Source: Shewanella decolorationis S12 (GTDB taxonomy: Bacteria; Pseudomonadota; Gammaproteobacteria; Enterobacterales; Shewanellaceae). From it: 64,000 bases of DNA. The stretch is from the NCBI RefSeq assembly GCF_000485795.1, contig NZ_AXZL01000076.1:937505-1001504 (forward strand). The letters run 5' to 3'. The number at the start of each line of letters is the position of its first letter. The first letter of the stretch is position 1. Positions 43,566 through 53,375 of the stretch are shown one piece after another. Below the pieces are notes generated by a model. The model was not told the origin of the DNA. It made no database searches and was given only the letters and a program-made list of their open reading frames with translations. The translations under genes and the position numbers were made by a program.

Positions 43566-44597
43566 TTAGATTAATTTGCTGCGTTGTTGCAGTAGTAAAA
43601 AGATAAAGAATGGTGCGCCGATGAGCGCTGTCACTAAGCCAACGGGGAGTTCCGCTGGGGGTAAAAAGGCGCGCGCACCGATATCGGCAAGTGCTAACAA
43701 GGCCGCACCTAGCTGGGCACTCATCGGGAGGAGGCGCTGATGATCTGGCCCTAGCAACATACGCACTAAATGTGGCACTACTAAGCCAATAAAACCGATA
43801 ATGCCCGTTGCCGCAACACTGACGCCGACCCCTAAGGCGCAGAGTAGTATGAGTCTCAGCTTGAGTGAATCAACATCAATGCCTAAATGCCTGGCCTCGG
43901 CCTCACCGAGCAATAGGGCATTAAGCGCCTTAGCATCACGATTAAATTGCCAACTCAGCAGGGCTAACACCACTAAACACAAGCCCACATATTGCCATTG
44001 TGCGCCGGCAATACTGCCCATTTGCCACAGGGTTAAGTCCCTGAGCGCCATATCATTGGCTAAATAGGTCAGTACGCCAATTCCTGCCCCTGCGAGTGCT
44101 GCAACGGCGACGCCAGATAAGAGCAATAACACGACCGATGTGCCTAAAGCGTTGCTGGCAAGACGATAGACGATAAGGGTGGTGATTAAACCAGAGACAA
44201 AAGCACTGACAGAAATCATGACCGATTCGGCGTGAGGGAACAGTACTATGCAGATGGCCGCACCTAATGCCGCGCCGGATGACACGCCAATAATCCCAGG
44301 ATCTGCCAAGGGGTTACGAAACAACCCCTGCATCACTGCACCGCATTGGGCCAGCATAGCCCCAACGGCAAGGGCCAATAAGGTACGAGGCAAGCGGACA
44401 TTGCTGACAACCAGTTGCTCGTGGGGAGCAAGGTTGCCAATATTTTGCTCCGTGGCCCAGTTAAACACCGCACTGAGGGAGTCGATAAGGCTGATATTCA
44501 CTGGCCCGACACTGACGGAAAGTAAGCTGCTGAGGATAAGCAGCGTTGCCATAGTGGGCCATAGCCAGCGATGTTGTAACATACTCATCGGCCCCAC
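43566..44597 (-). CDS. hmuU: Heme ABC transporter permease
   Basis: A 343-residue FecCD/BtuC-type permease with about ten membrane helices. The family blocks are VRLPRTLLALAVGAMLAQCGAVMQGLFRNPLADPGIIGVSSGAALGA near the N-terminus and GIIGFIGLVVPHLVRMLLGPDHQRLLP near the C-terminus, with AFLPPAELPVGLVTALIGAPFFIFLL at the end. It functions as a homodimer with HmuV. ATG 44597 overlaps no neighbour; hmuT stops three bases before. The start may also be at the internal Met at residue 4 or 5. Confidence 0.92.
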   Translation of the reverse strand: MGPMSMLQHRWLWPTMATLLILSSLLSVSVGPVNISLIDSLSAVFNWATEQNIGNLAPHEQLVVSNVRLPRTLLALAVGAMLAQCGAVMQGLFRNPLADPGIIGVSSGAALGAAICIVLFPHAESVMISVSAFVSGLITTLIVYRLASNALGTSVVLLLLSGVAVAALAGAGIGVLTYLANDMALRDLTLWQMGSIAGAQWQYVGLCLVVLALLSWQFNRDAKALNALLLGEAEARHLGIDVDSLKLRLILLCALGVGVSVAATGIIGFIGLVVPHLVRMLLGPDHQRLLPMSAQLGAALLALADIGARAFLPPAELPVGLVTALIGAPFFIFLLLQQRSKLI

Positions 44598-44600
44598 AAC

Positions 44601-45524
44601 TTATTGATCTTGCTTGAGCAAAGTGGCTGCTAAGGCTTCAGCCGCACCGATAGCGCTAATGCCTAACCCGCCGAGTAAGGCTTGTGGGGCAAGGGTTTGG
44701 ATATGGCCATTTTTGCCCGCGGGAGTGTGGGCGAGTAATGGCATTTCCTTCAGTAGTGCTTGCGCGGTTTGTTCATCCGTTTGTGCATCGCTCTGCTCGC
44801 TGCGCTTAGAGAGTAAAATTACATCGGGCTGGAGTGAGAGTATGCCTTCTTGAGAGAGACTCTTATAACCTTCAAAGTCGGCAATATTCTTCGCCCCCGA
44901 GAGCGCGATAATGGTATCGGCCGCAGTGCCTTTACCGCCGACACGGGCGCCGCGTCCTTCCTGTAATAACATAAATAGGATTTTCGGCTGGGTCTGTTGC
45001 TGGCTCAATTGCTGTTGCTGTTTATTTAGCCCTTCAAGTCTTTGATGTAAATCTTGTTTTAACTTTATCGCTTGGTCTGTGCGTTTCAGTAGCTGAGCGA
45101 GGGTATCAATATTCGTCATCAGCTGTTTCTCATCGGCACTTGAGGGTAACTTCACCACCTCAATCTTGGCCTGTTTGAGCACATTGAGTGTGGTTTCTGG
45201 CCCCATTACCTCAGAGCCGACAACTAGAGTTGGCGACAATGCCATAATGCCTTCAGCCGACAACATTCTGTGATACCCCAGTTTGGCAATTGACGCTAAA
45301 TGCTCTGGAAGATAGCTGGTGGAGTCCACTGCAACCAGCTCGTCAGCTGCATCGAGGGCAAGCACCAACTCAGTCACCCCAGCGCCCGCGCTAACCAGTT
45401 TGGTCTCCTGCGATAAGGCATTAGTCGAGAATAAGGCCGCGAACGAGGAGAGAGTGAGCGCCTGGAAAAATAGCCGCCATGGATTGGCTGATTTATTGGC
45501 ATAACGATTGGCTTTAAACAACAT
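44601..45524 (-). CDS. hmuT: Periplasmic heme-binding protein
   Basis: A 307-residue binding protein of the TroA/FepB cluster with an N-terminal signal (LFFQALTLSSFAALFSTNALSQE). The fold is marked by LVSAGAGVTELVLALDAADELVAVDSTSYLPE, LSPTLVVGSEVMGPETTLNVL and ILSLQPDVILLSKRSEQ, and a long central helix rich in Gln (QQQQLSQQQ). It delivers heme to HmuUV. It lies three bases upstream of hmuU. Confidence 0.9.
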   Translation of the reverse strand: MLFKANRYANKSANPWRLFFQALTLSSFAALFSTNALSQETKLVSAGAGVTELVLALDAADELVAVDSTSYLPEHLASIAKLGYHRMLSAEGIMALSPTLVVGSEVMGPETTLNVLKQAKIEVVKLPSSADEKQLMTNIDTLAQLLKRTDQAIKLKQDLHQRLEGLNKQQQQLSQQQTQPKILFMLLQEGRGARVGGKGTAADTIIALSGAKNIADFEGYKSLSQEGILSLQPDVILLSKRSEQSDAQTDEQTAQALLKEMPLLAHTPAGKNGHIQTLAPQALLGGLGISAIGAAEALAATLLKQDQ

Positions 45525-45615
45525 GGGTAAACTCCTACTTCATCTGTGTGCAAGGTGGGCAAAGGCCACTACCAAGGGAAATGGTTTCGTAAATGTTCTG
45601 CTTTAATCTAAGCGA

Positions 45616-46053
45616 TTAATGTTCCATCAAAATCTGCGTCTGGCTGATGGCATTGCCCTGCAAGAGTGCTAACAGCTGCATTAAAGGTTCTACCGGCGCG
45701 GCTTTATCCGCCGCGATAACAATACTGGCCTGAGGATGACGTTTTAGTCGTTCTTCAAATGCCGAACTGAAGGCGTTTAACTCGGAATAGGCCTCGCCGT
45801 TTAGCGCCCAATGGGGAGCCTTTGCCATGATGTTGATAGCGATAGATTCTTTCGGTTCGACGGCCGTGATGGCGCTGCTTGGGCTTTGGGGCACTTCCAC
45901 GGGTAAACTCATCAAACGGCTATTGGCGGTCAGTAATAGAAACACTAAGACGATAAAAATGATGTCTATCAACGCCGTAAGATCGATGCTCGGAAGGGGC
46001 TCTAAGGCCGAGATCCCCGCTTGAGGTAATGAGGCTCTATCGGCACTGATCAT
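45616..46053 (-). CDS. exbD: Biopolymer transport protein ExbD
   Basis: A 145-residue inner-membrane protein with one N-terminal helix containing the essential Asp (PSIDLTALIDIIFIVLVFLLLTA) and a periplasmic domain (LRRHPQASIVIAADKAAPVEPLMQLL-like block near the C-terminus). With ExbB it uses the proton gradient to drive TonB. Start overlaps the exbB stop by four bases. It is dedicated, by position, to heme uptake. Confidence 0.92.
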   Translation of the reverse strand: MISADRASLPQAGISALEPLPSIDLTALIDIIFIVLVFLLLTANSRLMSLPVEVPQSPSSAITAVEPKESIAINIMAKAPHWALNGEAYSELNAFSSAFEERLKRHPQASIVIAADKAAPVEPLMQLLALLQGNAISQTQILMEH

Positions 46054-46781
46054 GGCTGTGACTCGAGTTGAGTGTTTGAGGCGGGTTTAGCACGATTAAC
46101 GTCGGCAAAAGCCTGATAGTGATTCTGCTCGAGGGCGATATGTTCAACCCCAGATAGCCACAAATTGAGTTGATTCAATACATGACTTACTTTTACGCAC
46201 TGACTATGGGCCCAGATCCCAAACAGATGTGCGGCAGTAATGGTCGGCACCGCGATAATCAGACCCGCTGCAGTGGTATTCATCGCCAGTCCAAGCCCGG
46301 CACTGAGCTGTGATGGAGTGACGGGGCCTTGGGATTGCCCTAACTGGGCGAACATCTCAATCAGCCCCAGTACTGTCCCCAATAACCCCAGTAGCGGGCT
46401 AATAATCCCAATCACTTGCAGTAACTTGAGGCCCGCTTGTAAGTCCCTTTGCTGCTTGTTCAGCCACAGGCTGAGTAATTCTTCCCTGAGCTGCTTTGGT
46501 TTATCTGCTTGTTTTAGCAGTATATTGGCGCCTCTGGTCAGTAAGTCCTGCTGACGACTCGTACTCTCGATGAGTGCTTGAATAGTTTCACTGCTGGCCT
46601 TGGCATCGGATTGACGCAGCGCTTTGACCCAAGCCTGCTTTTTGGGCGACATAGATGCAAAGGATTGCTGTAAAAATAAGGCGCTACGTTCGAGGCAAAT
46701 CATTAACGCGAGAAAAGCGCAGATAAGTAACGGCCAAGTCAGGGCGCCGAGTTGAGCCTGTAGAGTGGAAAAGTCAGTCAT
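46050..46781 (-). CDS. exbB: Biopolymer transport protein ExbB (MotA/TolQ family)
   Basis: About 243 residues with three helices: LTWPLLICAFLALMICLERSAL near the start, LQVIGIISPLLGLLGTVLGLIEMF and TTAAGLIIAVPTITAAHLFGIWA later. LGLAMNTTAAGLIIAVP is the channel block. It energises TonB with ExbD. ATG 46781 (MTDFSTLQ) is preferred; a TTG at 46820 would add 13 residues. exbD overlaps its stop by four bases. Confidence 0.92.
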   Translation of the reverse strand: MTDFSTLQAQLGALTWPLLICAFLALMICLERSALFLQQSFASMSPKKQAWVKALRQSDAKASSETIQALIESTSRQQDLLTRGANILLKQADKPKQLREELLSLWLNKQQRDLQAGLKLLQVIGIISPLLGLLGTVLGLIEMFAQLGQSQGPVTPSQLSAGLGLAMNTTAAGLIIAVPTITAAHLFGIWAHSQCVKVSHVLNQLNLWLSGVEHIALEQNHYQAFADVNRAKPASNTQLESQP

Positions 46782-46869
46782 GGGTATTAAGACTCTTAGG
46801 TTAAATTCGTTATTAAACAAGTAGTTATTAAGCTGGCAGCAAACGTTAAAATGTTACGGTTAGGGACGT

Positions 46870-47775
46870 TCAATTTAAGGCGAACCGAATAGGTACTCTC
46901 ACCTTGTAATGGCTGGCCAGTTTGTTGGTGGGGGCTTGAAACTCCCAGGTCTCAACCGCCTCTAATGCCGCTTGATCTAATAGTCCAACCCCCGAGCTTT
47001 TTACTAAGGTGAGGGCCAGTTGTTGTCCAAATTCGTTAAACATCACTTCTACAGTCGCCGTGCCTTCAAGCCCTTTTTTACGTGCCATACGTGGGTAAGT
47101 AGGTTGCGGCGGTTTACTGGCAAAAGTTGGTGTTGCTAGCTCGATAACCTCGGGAGTAGCTTTGATGTTCTTGCTGGTACTTGTGGGCGTCACATCGCTG
47201 CTGTTAATGGCGGCATTATCTTGAGTCTTGATTTCTGCCATTTGCGACAACACTTGGTCAGAAGATTTTGTTATCTCTCCAGTTTCTTTCTGATGTTGTG
47301 TATTTGCGGCCATAAGAGGCTTTGCTGTTGTTGCATCGGCCTTAGAGGATGTGTTCGGCGTTGGCTTGTTCTGCACTGCGGATTGAATCGTTCGTGGCTT
47401 ATCTGTGGTTGGTGCGGGTGCTTGCCTTGCTATTTCAGCTATTGGCGTATCAGTGAGTGCTGGCGCCGTTTGGGGCTTACTAGTATTAGACACATGCGTC
47501 GAGGTCGCATCTACGGGAATCGTTTTCGCTGGCGTACTTTTTACCGCAGATATGGCCGCTGATTTTTCTGTGGCACGAGGAGCTGCAAAGCTTAAGGTAA
47601 CCGCTTTATTCGCTTCATTGAATGCGGCCATTTGAGTCGATTCATTGAGACTACTTGGTAATGGCATAGCAGGCTGCGATGCAATCACACCCGTTTGGAT
47701 TGCAACGGTTAATGCGCCAAAAGCCAGATATCGTTTCGGTGTCACAGCAAGTCTTCCAAGTCCAAAAACAGTCAC
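46870..47775 (-). CDS. tonB: TonB energy-transducing protein
   Basis: A 301-residue TonB. One N-terminal helix (YLAFGALTVAIQTGVIA) is followed by a long Thr/Ser/Ala/Pro/Lys-rich periplasmic spacer (residues about 60-210) and the TonB C-terminal domain (PPQPTYPRMARKKGLEGTATVEVMFNEFGQQLALTLVKSSGVGLLDQAALEAVETWEF). The spacer is less Pro-Lys regular than in enteric TonB. GTG 47775 is the annotated start. It is divergent from the heme receptor, with a Fur-like box in the gap. Confidence 0.92.
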   Translation of the reverse strand: MTVFGLGRLAVTPKRYLAFGALTVAIQTGVIASQPAMPLPSSLNESTQMAAFNEANKAVTLSFAAPRATEKSAAISAVKSTPAKTIPVDATSTHVSNTSKPQTAPALTDTPIAEIARQAPAPTTDKPRTIQSAVQNKPTPNTSSKADATTAKPLMAANTQHQKETGEITKSSDQVLSQMAEIKTQDNAAINSSDVTPTSTSKNIKATPEVIELATPTFASKPPQPTYPRMARKKGLEGTATVEVMFNEFGQQLALTLVKSSGVGLLDQAALEAVETWEFQAPTNKLASHYKVRVPIRFALN

Positions 47776-47825
47776 CCATCAATCAATGCTAATTAAGATA
47801 CGTCAATATAAATAAGATCGCAAAT

Positions 47826-47844
47826 GATAATGATTTCTATTTGA
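47826..47844. promoter_or_regulatory. Fur-box candidate between tonB and the heme receptor
   Basis: GATAATGATTTCTATTTGA matches about 12 of 19 positions of the Fur consensus by eye, with the left half perfect. It lies in the 217-base divergent gap, so iron-loaded Fur could repress both directions. Confidence 0.6.
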
Positions 47845-47992
47845 TCAATTTTCCAATCTCAGTTAGAGTGCCTGCAATCACGAAAAGGAATGCTTAAAAA
47901 TGCAGCAGGTTGGCCTAGGTTAATGGATTAACCACCGACGGCCGATTTTGATTCTAATCGATTAATATTATTGATGATTTGAGGATGTAACC

Positions 47993-50080
47993 ATGCAAAA
48001 GAAGCCGTTAGTTATCGCCATTGCGATCGCATTAACGACTACGGCGCTAAGTTTTACGTTAGCGGCTGAAGAAGGTGTGACTGCACTGCAAAAGGAAAAA
48101 AAGCCGGGATTAGTCGAGACTGAGTTTGATGAAGTATTAGTCAGCGCGACACGCTTGAGTGAAAAAGTCTCACAAACTAGCCGCAGTATTACCGTTGTAA
48201 GTGAAGAGCAGCTCAATGTGGCTCAGGCATCATCGGTTGCCGAAGCGGTAAAAAATGAAGCCAACATCACTTTAACCAATGGTCCAAGAGCGACGTCTCA
48301 AGGCGTTGAGATCCGTGGTTTAAGCGGCGATCGCGTATTACAAACCATTGATGGTGCAAGGCAGAATACCAGTTCTGGTCACCGTGGCTCTTACTTTATG
48401 GATCCAGAATTACTCAAATCAATTGAGGTGATTCGCGGTCCTGCCAGTAGTCTCTGGGGCAGTGGCGCCATTGGAGGTGTGGTGGCACAGAATACTAAAT
48501 CGGCTCAAGATTTCTTAGCCCCTAACGAAACCTTTGGTGGCTATCTAAAGCAAGGCTATGACACTAATGGCGACCGCACTAAAACCAGTGCTGCCGTGTA
48601 TGGCCAACAAGATACTATTGATTGGTTAATCAATGGATCTTACTTTGACTCCAATAATATCAATACGGGTAATGACGAAACCTTAACGAACAGTGCTTCT
48701 TTGGGGAGCAGTGGTTTGGCTAAGTTTGGATGGCAAGCCGATGAGGCTTCACGCTTAGAGTTATCGGCAAGAGTTAACAAGATTAATGAACTCGTGCCGA
48801 GTAATCCTTCCGCTGCGGTGAGCAGTTCAGTGCCTTTAGTGCGCCGCAAAACGGACGATCAAAACGTTACCCTTAATTACAGCTTGGCGCCGGCAAATAA
48901 TCCGTATTTGGACACTAAAGTGCAGGTCTATTGGAATAGCACTGATTATGACGAAGACCGAGTGACCAAAGGTCAATTCGATAGCACCGAATACCGCACC
49001 ATTGGCATCAATCTCAACAACAGTTCGCAACTTGGTAATACTAAGCTGACCTATGGTGTCGATGGTTATCGCGATACCCTTAAAACCGTTAGAGACGACA
49101 AAGGTCAAGTGGGGCAACGTCCAGCGGATATCGATGGTGAGACCACAGTGTGGGGCGCCTTTAGCCGTGCCGATATTCAATTGACGCAAACCGTCAATCT
49201 CGACGCCGCCTTACGTTATGACAGCTTCAAAAACGAGAGTCATAACCTCAATGCTTCCGCGGATGACAATGAGTTATCGCCTTCGCTGGGCTTAAGTTGG
49301 CAGACTCAGCCGTGGCTGACCTTAAGTGCACGTTATGATCAGGCTTTCCGCGCGCCGACGGTAGAGGAAATGTTTTCTACAGGAACCCATTATTGCATTC
49401 CGCCGATCCCCGGTTTTTTACCCCAAGGTTTGTGTAATACCTTTGCGACGAATCCTAACTTAAAGTCTGAAGTCGCCCGCAATAAAGAACTGAAAGCCGA
49501 TTTTCGTTTCAACGACTTAGCCGGTGATGATGAGCTGGCCTTCACCGTAAACATCTTCCGTAACGATGTGGACGATTTTATCGTGCAGCAAGTTTCCAAT
49601 CCGTATCGGGGGATACCAGGACTTGAGCAAACCACCTCATGGAACAACGTGGAAGATGCGCAATTAACTGGGTTTGAGCTCAGCGGCCGTTATCGCATTG
49701 GGCAAACACGGTTAGCGATGAATTACGGTCAGACCCGAGGTGAAGACCGTAAGACTGGCGACTATATCGAAGGTATGCCCGCTAATAAGTTTAACGTCGA
49801 CCTCTCCCAAGGCATCATGGAAGGCGATATGAAACTCGGCACCCGAGTGACCTATGTCGCCAGCCAATCCAATATGCCCGAAGGTTATCGCGTGGCTAAG
49901 TATGACGACTATACCCTGTGGGATGTGTACCTCGCCTGGGAGCCAGCAATGGGGGCTATGTCAGGCCTGAGAGTCGACTTTGCCATCGAAAATATTGGTG
50001 ATGAGAAATACCAGCAGGCATGGCAGACCCTGTATCAGCCTGGTCGCAATATGAAGTTGTCAGCACGTTATATGTTCTAG
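47993..50080 (+). CDS. hugA: TonB-dependent heme/hemoglobin receptor
   Basis: A 695-residue outer-membrane receptor with a signal peptide (IAIALTTTALSFTLAAEE), a TonB box region (EFDEVLVSATRLSEK), a plug domain (GVEIRGLSGDRVLQTIDGARQN; IEVIRGPASSLWGSGAIGGVV) and a 22-strand barrel ending in SARYMF. The heme-receptor signatures FRAP (YDQAFRAPTVEEMF) and NPNL (TNPNLKSEVA) are both present. An insertion with two cysteines (THYCIPPIPGFLPQGLCNTF) sits between them, a possible disulfide-bonded loop. It brings heme to the periplasm using TonB/ExbBD encoded divergently. Confidence 0.94.
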   Translation: MQKKPLVIAIAIALTTTALSFTLAAEEGVTALQKEKKPGLVETEFDEVLVSATRLSEKVSQTSRSITVVSEEQLNVAQASSVAEAVKNEANITLTNGPRATSQGVEIRGLSGDRVLQTIDGARQNTSSGHRGSYFMDPELLKSIEVIRGPASSLWGSGAIGGVVAQNTKSAQDFLAPNETFGGYLKQGYDTNGDRTKTSAAVYGQQDTIDWLINGSYFDSNNINTGNDETLTNSASLGSSGLAKFGWQADEASRLELSARVNKINELVPSNPSAAVSSSVPLVRRKTDDQNVTLNYSLAPANNPYLDTKVQVYWNSTDYDEDRVTKGQFDSTEYRTIGINLNNSSQLGNTKLTYGVDGYRDTLKTVRDDKGQVGQRPADIDGETTVWGAFSRADIQLTQTVNLDAALRYDSFKNESHNLNASADDNELSPSLGLSWQTQPWLTLSARYDQAFRAPTVEEMFSTGTHYCIPPIPGFLPQGLCNTFATNPNLKSEVARNKELKADFRFNDLAGDDELAFTVNIFRNDVDDFIVQQVSNPYRGIPGLEQTTSWNNVEDAQLTGFELSGRYRIGQTRLAMNYGQTRGEDRKTGDYIEGMPANKFNVDLSQGIMEGDMKLGTRVTYVASQSNMPEGYRVAKYDDYTLWDVYLAWEPAMGAMSGLRVDFAIENIGDEKYQQAWQTLYQPGRNMKLSARYMF

Positions 50081-50101
50081 GCCCAGCTTTAGGAGACGCA
50101 A

Positions 50102-50656
50102 ATGACACAGACAATCGACACTGAAATTACACACCCGAGCCATCACACTGATGCCGACTCGCAGTCTATGTTAAGGCAGCGCTTTATCAACCAGCCCGAT
50201 TTAATGCCCGCACAGTTGGCGAGTGAATTAGGGATTGCCGAGCTTGATGTGGTCGCAGCACTGCCGCAAGCGCAGCGGGTGTTTTTACCTTTGACACAAA
50301 TTGACGAGCTGCTGCAGAGCTTACCCGAGTGGGGACCTCTGACCACGATAGTGATGCTCTCGGGCAGTGTTTTTGAATTTAAAGGTGATTTTCCCCAAGG
50401 GAAATTTGCCCATGGATATTACAACCTCTACAGCAAAGGTGATGGCCTTCATGGCCATCTCAAGCTGGATAACATGCGAGCTATCGCGTTAATCAGCAGA
50501 CCCTTTAGGGGCAGCGAGAGCCATTCGATTAACTTTTTTGGTCCTCAAGGCGAGGTGGTATTCAAAGTTTATTTAGGACGAGACAAGCAAAGAGTGCTTT
50601 TTCCTGAGCAAGTTCGCCGTTTTAAAACGCTTGCGAGCACCTTTGCTACTCAATAG
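50102..50656 (+). CDS. hutX: Heme utilization carrier protein HutX
   Basis: A 184-residue cytoplasmic protein of the HutX/HuvX family. The second half contains GSVFEFKGDFPQGKFAHGYYNLYSKGDGLHGHLKLDNMRAIALISRPFRGSESHSINFFG, the family core. It carries heme to HutZ for degradation. It lies 21 bases after the receptor and 30 before hutZ, in one transcript. GGAGACG precedes ATG 50102. Confidence 0.9.
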   Translation: MTQTIDTEITHPSHHTDADSQSMLRQRFINQPDLMPAQLASELGIAELDVVAALPQAQRVFLPLTQIDELLQSLPEWGPLTTIVMLSGSVFEFKGDFPQGKFAHGYYNLYSKGDGLHGHLKLDNMRAIALISRPFRGSESHSINFFGPQGEVVFKVYLGRDKQRVLFPEQVRRFKTLASTFATQ

Positions 50657-50686
50657 TCATCGATATAATTTATTAAGGTATCCAAT

Positions 50687-51244
50687 ATGAAGCCTGAAAT
50701 CTCCGAGCAAGAACAACGTTTAAGGGACAAACTGTTACCCGAAATTGAGGCCTTTAAACAGCAGCGCCATACTTTGCAACTCGCGACAGTCGATACGGGT
50801 GGTCAACCCAATGCCAGTTATGCTCCGTTTGCCTTAGCTGACGATGGATTTTACATCTTAGTGAGTGACTTAGCGCGTCACGGCCACAACCTTAAGCAGT
50901 CGACAAAAGTGTCTGTCATGCTGGTGGAGGATGAAGCCGAAGCAAAATCCGTATTCGCCCGTAAACGTCTAACTTTCGATGCAATCGCTCAAGCGGTTGA
51001 GCGCGATACACCCACATTTAGTAAGGGAGTCAGCCTGTTATCAAAACGCTTTGGCGAAATGTCCGATAATCTCGCGGCATTGACGGATTTTAATCTGTAT
51101 AAGTTAGCGCCCCATCAGGGATTATATGTGAAAGGTTTTGGCCAGGCCTTTAGTCTGACAGGCAGTGAATTACTCGATGTCAACTGGAAGCGTGATGGCC
51201 ACCATGGCACACCTAAAGCGCCCGAAGATATGCAAGTAGCTTAA
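50687..51244 (+). CDS. hutZ: Heme-degrading protein HutZ/HugZ (pyridoxamine-oxidase fold)
   Basis: A 185-residue protein of the split-barrel flavin/heme fold. Family blocks are RHTLQLATVDTGGQPNASYAPFALADDGFYILVSDLARHGHNLKQSTKVSVMLVEDEAEAKS, and a C-terminal LYVKGFGQAFSLTGSELLDVNW with a heme-ligand His region (DGHHGTP). It frees iron from heme. It closes the receptor operon, with a hairpin at 51314 following. Confidence 0.92.
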   Translation: MKPEISEQEQRLRDKLLPEIEAFKQQRHTLQLATVDTGGQPNASYAPFALADDGFYILVSDLARHGHNLKQSTKVSVMLVEDEAEAKSVFARKRLTFDAIAQAVERDTPTFSKGVSLLSKRFGEMSDNLAALTDFNLYKLAPHQGLYVKGFGQAFSLTGSELLDVNWKRDGHHGTPKAPEDMQVA

Positions 51245-51313
51245 GTCGAGTCTTAATAAATTTCTGTGTCTCACACTTCAGCGCCTTGAGCTTGACCAAC
51301 TTAAGGCGCAAGC

Positions 51314-51340
51314 ATAAACCCGCTCTCTAGGCGGGTTTAT
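51314..51340 (+). terminator. Terminator of the heme receptor operon
   Basis: ATAAACCCGC and GCGGGTTTAT form a ten-base stem with a seven-base loop. The T-tail is part of the stem and short (TTTATTGTTAT), so strength is moderate. Confidence 0.65.
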
Positions 51341-51488
51341 TGTTATATTCCTCAAGGCATTTTGCGTTTATCGTTTGTTATTGCCCGCCTTGCTAATGTC
51401 ATTTTGTTTATCCTTAAGGCTTTCGGGTATGCTCTGTTGATACTCGCATGTGCTAAGGTTGATGAGCATATAAAGCCTAAGGATATCA

Positions 51489-53348
51489 ATGGTGAACAAA
51501 TCGCTAACTGAGCCTACAGAATCGAGTACACTTCCCCCACGATCATTATCAGAGTCCACTATGTCTCACAACGCTGCTAATTCTTCGATTCGCCAACGGG
51601 CGGTATTGCCCTGGATTTGGCAATTTCTTAAGCCCTATCGCCTGCGGGTGGTAGCGGCGATTGTATTTCTGTTGATTGGTTCCTTGGCCTGGCTATCCCT
51701 CGGGCAGGGCGTGCGGTTGATGGTGGACGAAGGTTTTATTAAGGATAACGCCCAGCGCCTCAATGAAATTATTCTGTTGGTGCTGCTGATCACTGCCGTG
51801 AGTGGCACTGCGGTATTTTGCCGTTTTTATCTGATGACTTGGCTCGGCGAGCGGGTCAGCGCCGATATAAGGCTGACGGTTTACAATCAACTGCTGAAGT
51901 TGTCTCCGGCCTTTTATGCCAAGGTGCGTACCGGTGAGGTGATTTCGCGCTTTACCGCCGACTCTACTCTGCTGCAAACCGTGGTCGGCTCGAGTCTCTC
52001 GATGGCGCTGCGCTCAGGTGTGACTGTGATTGGCGGGCTGGCGATGATGGGGATCACTAGCGTGAAGATGACGCTGCTGGTGCTACTGGCCGTGCCTTTG
52101 GTGCTGGGGCCTGTCGGTTTCTTTGGTCGAAAAGTGCGAACCTTAGCGCGGGAGAGTCAAGATAGGGTGGCGGATTTGGGAGCTTATGTGGATGAAACCT
52201 TACATGAAATTCACACAGTGCAAGCCTATGGCCATGAGGATAAGGATCGCAGTTTGTTCAATGGTCGTGTCGAAGATGTGATGACCGCCGCCAGTGGTCG
52301 CATCCGTTACCGCGCCATGTTGATTTCCTCCGTGATGTTTTTAAGTATTGCCGCCATTGCATCTGTGACTTGGGTCGGCGCCCACGATGTGATGTCGGGT
52401 AAGATGACGGGTGGTGAACTCTCGGCCTTTATGTTTTATGCCGTGATGGTGGCAGGCGCCGTCGCCACCATTAGTGAAGTCGTTGGTGAAATCCAACGCG
52501 CCTCGGGCGCCGCCGAACGCTTAATCGAATTAGCTGAAACTGAAGTCGATATTCCTGCGCCACTGGTACCTAAAACGCTGCCCGCGAAAGTGCGTGGCGA
52601 GCTGCAACTGCAACAGCTGAATTTTCATTATCCCGAGCAAACTCAGTTAGTGCTCAGCGATTTAGAGCTAACGATAACAGCGGGTGAGCGGGTAGCCTTG
52701 GTCGGGCCGAGTGGTGCCGGCAAGAGTACCTTATTTCAGTTATTGCAGCGGTTTTATGTACCGTCATCGGGTAGCATTCATTTGGATGGGATTGATATTG
52801 CTGAGCTTTCACCAAAGGATTTGCGGGCACAGTTTGCGCTTGTGCCGCAGGACTCAGTGATTTTTGCCACCAGTGTGCTGGAGAACGTGCGCTATGGCCG
52901 CGTCGATGCCAGCGAGCAGGAGGTGATTGGTGCCTGTATTGCGGCCCGTGCCCATGAGTTTATCAGTGAGTTTAGCGAAGGTTATCAAACCTATTTGGGT
53001 GAGCGCGGCGTGCGCTTATCCGGTGGTCAAAAGCAACGTATTGCCATTGCGAGGGCGATTTTAGCCGACAGGCCTATCTTGCTGCTCGATGAGGCGACCA
53101 GCGCGCTCGATGCCTTAAGCGAGCAAAAAGTGAAGCAGGCACTGGATGAATTGATGACGGGGAAAACCACGCTTATCATCGCCCATCGCCTCGCCACAGT
53201 GATCAATGCGGACCGAATTATCGTGTTCGATAAAGGACGGATTGTCGCCAGTGGTAAGCATCAAACTCTTATACAAACCAATGATCTATATCGCGAGTTT
53301 GCCAGTTTGCAGCTGCTCACGGATGAAGTGAGTGCGCTGAGCGAGTAA
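51489..53348 (+). CDS. ABC exporter, ABCB/MsbA-like half-transporter
   Basis: A 619-residue fused membrane-ATPase protein. Six helices lie in about residues 45-335, then an ATPase domain with Walker A GPSGAGKST, signature LSGGQKQRIAIARAIL, Walker B ILLLDEATSALDALSEQ and H-loop IIAHRL. It acts as a homodimer, exporting lipids, peptides or drugs; the substrate is not visible. ATG 51489 has AAGGAT upstream; ATG 51561 (MSHNAANSS) is an alternative start that would remove a Ser/Thr-rich 24-residue leader. It is a single-gene unit ended by a strong terminator. Confidence 0.9.
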   Translation: MVNKSLTEPTESSTLPPRSLSESTMSHNAANSSIRQRAVLPWIWQFLKPYRLRVVAAIVFLLIGSLAWLSLGQGVRLMVDEGFIKDNAQRLNEIILLVLLITAVSGTAVFCRFYLMTWLGERVSADIRLTVYNQLLKLSPAFYAKVRTGEVISRFTADSTLLQTVVGSSLSMALRSGVTVIGGLAMMGITSVKMTLLVLLAVPLVLGPVGFFGRKVRTLARESQDRVADLGAYVDETLHEIHTVQAYGHEDKDRSLFNGRVEDVMTAASGRIRYRAMLISSVMFLSIAAIASVTWVGAHDVMSGKMTGGELSAFMFYAVMVAGAVATISEVVGEIQRASGAAERLIELAETEVDIPAPLVPKTLPAKVRGELQLQQLNFHYPEQTQLVLSDLELTITAGERVALVGPSGAGKSTLFQLLQRFYVPSSGSIHLDGIDIAELSPKDLRAQFALVPQDSVIFATSVLENVRYGRVDASEQEVIGACIAARAHEFISEFSEGYQTYLGERGVRLSGGQKQRIAIARAILADRPILLLDEATSALDALSEQKVKQALDELMTGKTTLIIAHRLATVINADRIIVFDKGRIVASGKHQTLIQTNDLYREFASLQLLTDEVSALSE

Positions 53349-53375
53349 GGTTTGTATGGACAATGTAATATAAAT

